From: UBA8231 sp036011085
Lineage (GTDB): Bacteria; Latescibacterota; UBA2968; UBA8231
Assembly: GCA_036011085.1 (NCBI GenBank)
Contig: DASCMS010000044.1
Coordinates: forward strand, 124,001 to 188,000
Direction: 5' to 3'
DNA length: 64,000 nucleotides
Made by a program: the position numbers and the translations under genes. The notes beneath the pieces are model-generated. The model did not search any database. It was not told the origin of the DNA and was given only the letters and a program-made list of their open reading frames with translations. Positions 60,701-64,000 of the stretch are shown piece after piece; position 1 is the first letter of the stretch; each line of letters opens with the position of its first letter.

Positions 60701-60819
60701 TGGCCGAGACCAATCTGCTGGAGGACGAAGTCGTCGCCGAGGTAGGCGGCAGAGGACGACGAGTGCGTTGTACCCTCCGTCCATTCGAGCTCAAGACCCT
60801 CTGGGTAACACCGGCCTGA
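57718..60819 (+). CDS. Alpha-mannosidase, glycoside hydrolase family 38
   Basis: A 1033-residue enzyme. ATG 57718 is used because upstream sequence in the frame overlaps the previous gene and does not resemble the family, and CGGAG precedes it. Zinc-site motif HSHIDTAWLW (His249, Asp253) and nucleophile Asp363 in FWQPDVFGYS are present, as is HDILPGSSIPEV in the three-helix bundle. The C-terminal beta domains follow over about 400 residues. No signal peptide, so it is cytoplasmic and acts on imported mannosides. It is 3 bases from the enolase-superfamily gene. Confidence 0.95.
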   Translation: MPFDPKLPKKLEAVIGRYTPLSFEPVRNVSVEWAETKEQFRSVPEGAGLRWRRARPGMQWGRAWTTGWFRGAVQVPATCKGQRLYLRADTGAPEGLLIVDGEHRGVFDPNHPVVMMAAAGNPRHRYHVAVEAHAGHPCIGTQPDDDNSGQDYRRTFGGFDVLLQREDVVGFVFDLQTLLQLAAALDENSLRRGRILAGLGDVWQAIDAMPAEVAESSWRPKLEAARRIMRPLLAAKNGDSTPFMGIVGHSHIDTAWLWTIAETERKCARTFSSALNLMEQYPEFRFLQSAPYHADIVRREYPALFKRIQAAVATGRWEPNGAMWVEPDCNIPSGESFVRQLLLGQQFTRKHFGYTADAFWQPDVFGYSAALPQILRQAGVEYFLTTKIAWNDTTRFPYDTFRWKGIDGTEVLSHFNKIHCFPDPKTLIEQWQDVQHKESADRRLSAIGYGDGGGGPQYEMLEFARRVKDLEGCPQGEYVTVTDFMKGIAAKAHELPEWVGELYLELHRGTLTSIAEIKRLNRRGEEALRDAEIAWTMAGATRGRRYPAAKLHELWAGFLVNQFHDILPGSSIPEVNDQAIAEMTDTVAAAGGLAQDALAALAGGAGRKTASHLFVLNTLGWTRGGGFQLPAESLPAGTVPDGDGVISQRLRTVTGEERVAIAGVSLPGLGAVSVPLRLGRSGGRSPFTVRGRVVNTPSVRARFDVTGRITSLLHKESGRELVASGGALNTLWLGEDVPAAWDNWDIDFDQQFKMQAQTELLSHTVTDGPLQLRIRHEISIGAASRLIQDVVFHATSAQIDFETVVHWHEKHRLLKAGFDLDVHVDSARHEIQFGHVTRPTHQNRPADRAQFEVVNHRWTDLSETRFGVALLNDGKYGISVDGAEARLTLLKSGARPDPRGDEGTHTFTYALLPHAGGFSAESVVRPGYELNVSPRVVPTTRSEGLDSLLTVDAPNVVIDTVKWAEDNSGWIVRLYECEGTAAPTRIDFGVEVARVAETNLLEDEVVAEVGGRGRRVRCTLRPFELKTLWVTPA

Positions 60820-60822
60820 CCC

Positions 60823-61962
60823 ATGAAGATCGAGCGTATCGAGCTCTCCGTGTTCGAAACGAGGGCGAACACGGGACGTTTCGACCTGGAGCAGATCGAG
60901 GCGGCGCCCGGCTATAAACGCTGGGTGCGCCGGGGGCGTCCCACGCCTCCGGGCGAGATCCACGTGCTGCACGTGTGGGCGGACGGTGTCGAAGGCATGT
61001 GCACCGTCGGTGACGCGCGTTACTCGACGATGCGCTCAGAAGATCTGGAACAGTTGCGTGTGCTCGCCCTCGGCGAGAGCGCCCTGGATCGCGAGCGACT
61101 GTTCGACAAGATGCACGCCGCAACTCGTGGCATGTTCACTCTGGTCGGCTGGTTCGGAGCTTTCGACAACTGCCTGTGGGATATCGCCGGCAAGGCCGAA
61201 GGTAAGCCGGTCTGCGAGCTGATCGGCGGGAGCCGTGACACCTGCCCGGCGTATTACAACTTCGGCGGCAGCAGTCCCGAAGCCGCCGCTGATGATGCGG
61301 TGCAGGCCAGGGAAAGAGGCTTCGGTGCGCTGAAGGACCACTTCCAGGATACTGGACAGGTCAACGAGGCGTGGTTCCGTGCCGTGCGGGATGCGGTGGG
61401 AGCCGGACCCGATCTGCTACATGACGCTGCCAGCTGCACCTATCACTTCGACGAGGCGCTGTCGGTGGGCCGGGTACTGGAGGAGCTGGACTACGGGTGG
61501 TTCGAGGAGCCCCTGGCGGATCGTGATCAGCCGGGCCTGCAACGCCTGTGCGATGCCCTCGAGATTCCGATCCTGGCACCGGAGACGATGATGAATGACG
61601 TCGAGCTGTCACAGGTGTGGCTGACTTCCGGTGCCGTCGACATGCTGCGAGTCAACGCCCGGCACGGCATGACGATGACGTTGCGTCTGGCGCGTCTGGC
61701 TGCCGGGAGTGGTACGACGATCGAAGCCAACGGTCCGGGAGGTCTCTTTGGCCTCGTCCACGCCCACCTGGTCTGCGCTGTGGAGAACACGACGTACTAC
61801 GAGTACTTCCCAGGCGGATCACGGGATGAGGTGGGCAGAGAGATCGGTCTGCTGAATCCCCCTGTACCGGTGGCGGGCGCGATCTCGCCTCCCGAAGGCC
61901 CCGGCTGGGGAGCGGCATGGGATCGGGCGTTTTTCGAGCGCCAACGGGTGGCGGTCAGGTAG
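60823..61962 (+). CDS. Enolase-superfamily enzyme (mandelate racemase/muconate lactonizing type)
   Basis: A 379-residue protein with the N-terminal capping domain (MKIERIELSVFET) and a modified TIM barrel. Metal ligands are the Asp in LLHDAASC, the Glu in WFEEPLADRD and the Glu in LAPETMMND; the second-strand catalytic motif reads KDH (GALKDHFQD) where many members have KxK. A D-sugar-acid dehydratase or epimerase function fits its place after the mannosidase, but the substrate cannot be read. Confidence 0.92.
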   Translation: MKIERIELSVFETRANTGRFDLEQIEAAPGYKRWVRRGRPTPPGEIHVLHVWADGVEGMCTVGDARYSTMRSEDLEQLRVLALGESALDRERLFDKMHAATRGMFTLVGWFGAFDNCLWDIAGKAEGKPVCELIGGSRDTCPAYYNFGGSSPEAAADDAVQARERGFGALKDHFQDTGQVNEAWFRAVRDAVGAGPDLLHDAASCTYHFDEALSVGRVLEELDYGWFEEPLADRDQPGLQRLCDALEIPILAPETMMNDVELSQVWLTSGAVDMLRVNARHGMTMTLRLARLAAGSGTTIEANGPGGLFGLVHAHLVCAVENTTYYEYFPGGSRDEVGREIGLLNPPVPVAGAISPPEGPGWGAAWDRAFFERQRVAVR

Positions 61963-61987
61963 CTGGAAGCCGGCCTCGCCGCCTGGA

Positions 61988-62812
61988 TCACTTCACCGTC
62001 CGCTTCACCTCTGACCACGATGAGTCGTCCACCGCCGTGGCGGCATCGACGAAGGTCATCCAGCCGAAGCGGTCCGGGCGGTGGAAGTCCTGCTCACCCA
62101 CGGGGCTCCACGAACTGGCTTCGACGGCCGTGATCGAGCCGTCGGTGCGGATCCGCTCGAAGCGGTAGAGGTTGATGCGCCAGCGGTCACCCACCTGAGG
62201 CGGCAGGGACATCTCGTTCATGACGTCGCGGATGTCGGTGGCCAGCGCCTCCCACGGCAGGGCCAACTCCACGGTCCAGGCCGTGTCGGTGTCGCCGGCG
62301 TCATCGACCGTTCCCTGCACGCTGACGGCGCTGGAAAACACGGGATTCCATTCTGCGAAGCCGCGACCGCTGTCGGCCCACGGCTTTGACAGCAGCAGGT
62401 CGAAGATCGTGTTCAACGGATTGATCTCTATCTCGGCGTAGTCGAGGCCGTCCCCGTCGGGATCGATGAAGATCTCGACGACCTCCTCCTGCCAGATCTG
62501 GTCATCCCGGTTGGTAAAGGTGGACCAGACATCGGCATCGACCATGGTGAACAGAAAGTAGAGATGGTCTTCATCCCAGAGCATCCTCGCCATGGTAGGC
62601 CGAGAGTGCTGGCGCTGTCCGGAAAGATCCGCCACGTCGATCAGAGCCAGCTCGACAGCACGACGCCAGGCGCTGTCTCCTGGATCGCCGTCGATGACCG
62701 GAGGCGTCGCCGTGCGGACGCAGTCGAAGGATGGCAGGTCCTGGGCAGTTCCCGCGGTGGCAGTAAGGGTAACGAGCAGCAGAGCACGAAGAACTCGCGA
62801 AACCATGGACAT
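61988..62812 (-). CDS. Secreted CBM9-like carbohydrate-binding protein
   Basis: A 274-residue protein with a signal peptide (ALLLVTLTATAGTAQ). The mature part is a single CBM9-like beta-sandwich (PVIDGDPGDSAWRRA, MLWDEDHLYFLF, DDQIWQEEVVEIFIDPDGDG, FAEWNP, WTVELALPWEAL), typical of secreted sugar-binding or cytochrome-associated proteins. Met 62806 is an alternative start. It is convergent with the enolase-superfamily gene and 3 bases after the SCO gene. Confidence 0.88.
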   Translation of the reverse strand: MSMVSRVLRALLLVTLTATAGTAQDLPSFDCVRTATPPVIDGDPGDSAWRRAVELALIDVADLSGQRQHSRPTMARMLWDEDHLYFLFTMVDADVWSTFTNRDDQIWQEEVVEIFIDPDGDGLDYAEIEINPLNTIFDLLLSKPWADSGRGFAEWNPVFSSAVSVQGTVDDAGDTDTAWTVELALPWEALATDIRDVMNEMSLPPQVGDRWRINLYRFERIRTDGSITAVEASSWSPVGEQDFHRPDRFGWMTFVDAATAVDDSSWSEVKRTVK

Positions 62813-62815
62813 GGT

Positions 62816-63433
62816 CTACTCCGTTTCGGGTAGCAGTTGCCGGGTCACCGCCGCCATCTTCTCCGGTCCATCACTCTGGCCGAAGAGAAACCGCACCTTG
62901 CCCTGCTGGTCGATCAGGTACGTCGACGTCGAGTGATCGGCGAAGTAGTCGGCCTGCCCGTCCTCTCTGTTGAGCCGGTAGTAGCCACCGTACTGGCTGG
63001 TCACACGATCGATCTCCTCCTTGCTGCCGCGCAGGCCGATGGCGCCGACATCGAAGTAGCCGAGATACTCGGCGAGCTTGTCAGCGGTGTCGCGATCGGG
63101 ATCGACGGTGACGAACAAGGTTGCCAGGTCGCGACCGCCGTCGCCGAGAATCTCATGGACGCGATGGATCCTGGACAGGGTCACAGGGCAGATGTCGGGG
63201 CAGAAGGTGTAACCAAAGAACAGCAAGGCTGGCCGTCCCCGCAGACTCTGCAGCTCGAAGGCCTCCCCGCGCTGGTCCTCGAGGGTGAAATCGCCGCCGA
63301 TGCCACCGTAGTCCTCAAGGGGTGGCGTGGCGGCATCGGTCATCATCATCTGCTGCTGCTGGCCGCCGGGGTCACCACCGCAGGACAGCAGCAGAAGGAC
63401 AGCACACAGGAGCAGCGCGTCAGTCCGAGCCAT
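62816..63433 (-). CDS. SCO1/SenC-family copper chaperone lipoprotein
   Basis: A 205-residue protein. ATG at 63433 begins a lipoprotein signal (AVLLLLSC, Cys at about residue 18). Thioredoxin-like fold with copper ligands Cys78 and Cys82 (FCPDICP) and a late His (FADHSTSTYLID). The family delivers copper to the CuA site of cytochrome c oxidase. It overlaps the PCuAC gene by 14 bases, so the two are a copper-delivery pair; no oxidase subunit is inside the window. Confidence 0.93.
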   Translation of the reverse strand: MARTDALLLCAVLLLLSCGGDPGGQQQQMMMTDAATPPLEDYGGIGGDFTLEDQRGEAFELQSLRGRPALLFFGYTFCPDICPVTLSRIHRVHEILGDGGRDLATLFVTVDPDRDTADKLAEYLGYFDVGAIGLRGSKEEIDRVTSQYGGYYRLNREDGQADYFADHSTSTYLIDQQGKVRFLFGQSDGPEKMAAVTRQLLPETE

Positions 63434-63860
63434 ACCTCTCCTTACGCACAGGCACCGATACACGACTCTCGACGTCACCGGCAAAGTGCAAAACCAGTTC
63501 GATCCGGTCCCCGGACTGCAGAACGCGACGTGGTTTCATGAGCATCAGGTGTGTCCGGCCTGATCGCAGGGCGATCTCGCCATGTGCGGGGATCGTAATG
63601 GCGTCAGTGCGACGCATGGTCATGCCGTCGTCCTTGTATTCCATCACATGAATCTCGGTACGCTCTGCTGCCGTCGTCTCGACGGCGATGAGCTCAGCGT
63701 CGCTGGTGCCATGATTCTCGATTACCAGGTATCCCGCCGCCGGACTCCGGGGAGGCGGCTCCCGGATCCAGGCATCGCGCACGACGATGCCGCCGCTCTC
63801 ACCACTGTGATCGGCGCAGGCAACGAGGACGAAGAGCAACAGCGCATGTTCGAGTTTCAC
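63420..63860 (-). CDS. PCu(A)C-type periplasmic copper chaperone
   Basis: A 146-residue protein with a lipoprotein-like start (LLLFVLVACADHS). Copper-ligand pattern His-x-Met...Met (IHVMEYKDDGMTMR) and His-x-Met (THLMLMKP) as in the DUF461/PCuAC family, which loads copper into oxidase CuA sites together with SCO proteins. Start ATG at 63860. The overlap with the SCO1-like gene supports the functional link. Confidence 0.92.
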   Translation of the reverse strand: MKLEHALLLFVLVACADHSGESGGIVVRDAWIREPPPRSPAAGYLVIENHGTSDAELIAVETTAAERTEIHVMEYKDDGMTMRRTDAITIPAHGEIALRSGRTHLMLMKPRRVLQSGDRIELVLHFAGDVESRVSVPVRKERYGSD

Positions 63861-63928
63861 TGCCGGATCGATCCCTGGCGTGACGTGTTCTCGGGAGGAT
63901 GGTTTCAGGAACTGAAGAGAAGTCCGGC

Positions 63929-64000
63929 CTAGAGGAAAGTCAACGAGGCTCCTTCGATGACTTCGCTCACAGCGCCCGATTCTCTGCGGAGTATTCGTGG
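63929..64000 (-). other. Possible C-terminal end of a gene running off the window
   Basis: On the minus strand a frame is open from the right edge to a TAG at 63929-63931, ending in EVIEGASLTFL. An ending of this kind resembles the last strand of outer-membrane barrels. Only 23 codons are visible, too few for a firm call. The 63861-63928 stretch shows nothing else. Confidence 0.25.

Noticed and set aside
1..64000. CRISPR arrays, tRNA or rRNA genes, integrases and insertion sequences
   Set aside because: No regularly spaced repeats, no cloverleaf or rRNA-like sequence noticed, and no transposase or integrase reading frame.

Overview
The window (about 64 kb, GC-rich, no rRNA or tRNA seen) looks like a chromosomal segment from a Gram-negative, polysaccharide-using environmental bacterium. 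It has TonB receptor, porin and SCO/PCuAC genes, glycosidases of families GH4, GH32 and GH38, an enolase-superfamily enzyme, a secreted protein with a FlgD-like C-terminal sorting domain, and sigma-54/NtrC control. This mix recalls FCB-type candidate phyla such as Latescibacterota. That placement is inference and not tested.

Positions 1-3112 hold a sensor kinase/NtrC-type regulator pair. Directly downstream, two tandem palindromes 32 bp apart precede the first of two respiratory gene clusters. Cluster I (3354-16721) encodes an outer-membrane barrel, a cupredoxin-like protein, two MauG-type di-haem peroxidases, a Rieske subunit with a Tat signal and an AioA-family molybdoenzyme. The set matches the iodate reductase arrangement IdrA-IdrB-IdrP1-IdrP2. 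It is followed by a membrane module: di-haem c, CydA-like protein without CydB, membrane-anchored mono-haem c, and di-haem c fused to an ethylbenzene-dehydrogenase-gamma-like (EB_dh) haem domain.

Cluster II (17009-35859) starts behind an extended -10 promoter, a GEMM-I (cyclic di-GMP-I) riboswitch and an overlapping intrinsic terminator. It encodes a Nitrospira/anammox-type nitrite oxidoreductase (NxrA with Tat signal, a small unknown protein, NxrB), a TorD/NarJ-like chaperone, a c/EB_dh gamma subunit, then a second copy of the same CydA-like / di-haem c / mono-haem c / c-EB_dh module, a second cupredoxin-like protein, a radical SAM protein, a 1039-residue protein with tandem universal-stress domains and six PCP_red-like repeats, and a c4-like cytochrome. 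Together the two clusters carry ten c-type cytochromes with 18 CXXCH sites, all on one strand. A 166-bp foldback element with 18-bp perfect inverted ends sits inside cluster II.

From 35840 to 46271 the minus strand carries carbohydrate and general metabolism genes (epimerase, GH4, DUF4159-like protein, dienelactone hydrolase, TonB receptor, ilvD). From 46490 to 61962 the plus strand carries a binding protein, an OprP-like porin, a frameshifted lamin-tail lipoprotein, a histidine kinase broken at a (CT)6 tract, an esterase, a FlgD-sorted surface protein, a SGNH hydrolase, a GH38 mannosidase and an enolase-superfamily enzyme, with GH32 on the minus strand. The right edge has CBM9, SCO1 and PCuAC proteins on the minus strand. 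No stretch longer than about 300 bases lacks a gene or regulatory element.

The most interesting content is the two molybdoenzymes of different families tied to paralogous copies of one membrane electron-transfer module, the riboswitch in front of the NXR operon, and the poly-PCP_red/USP protein.
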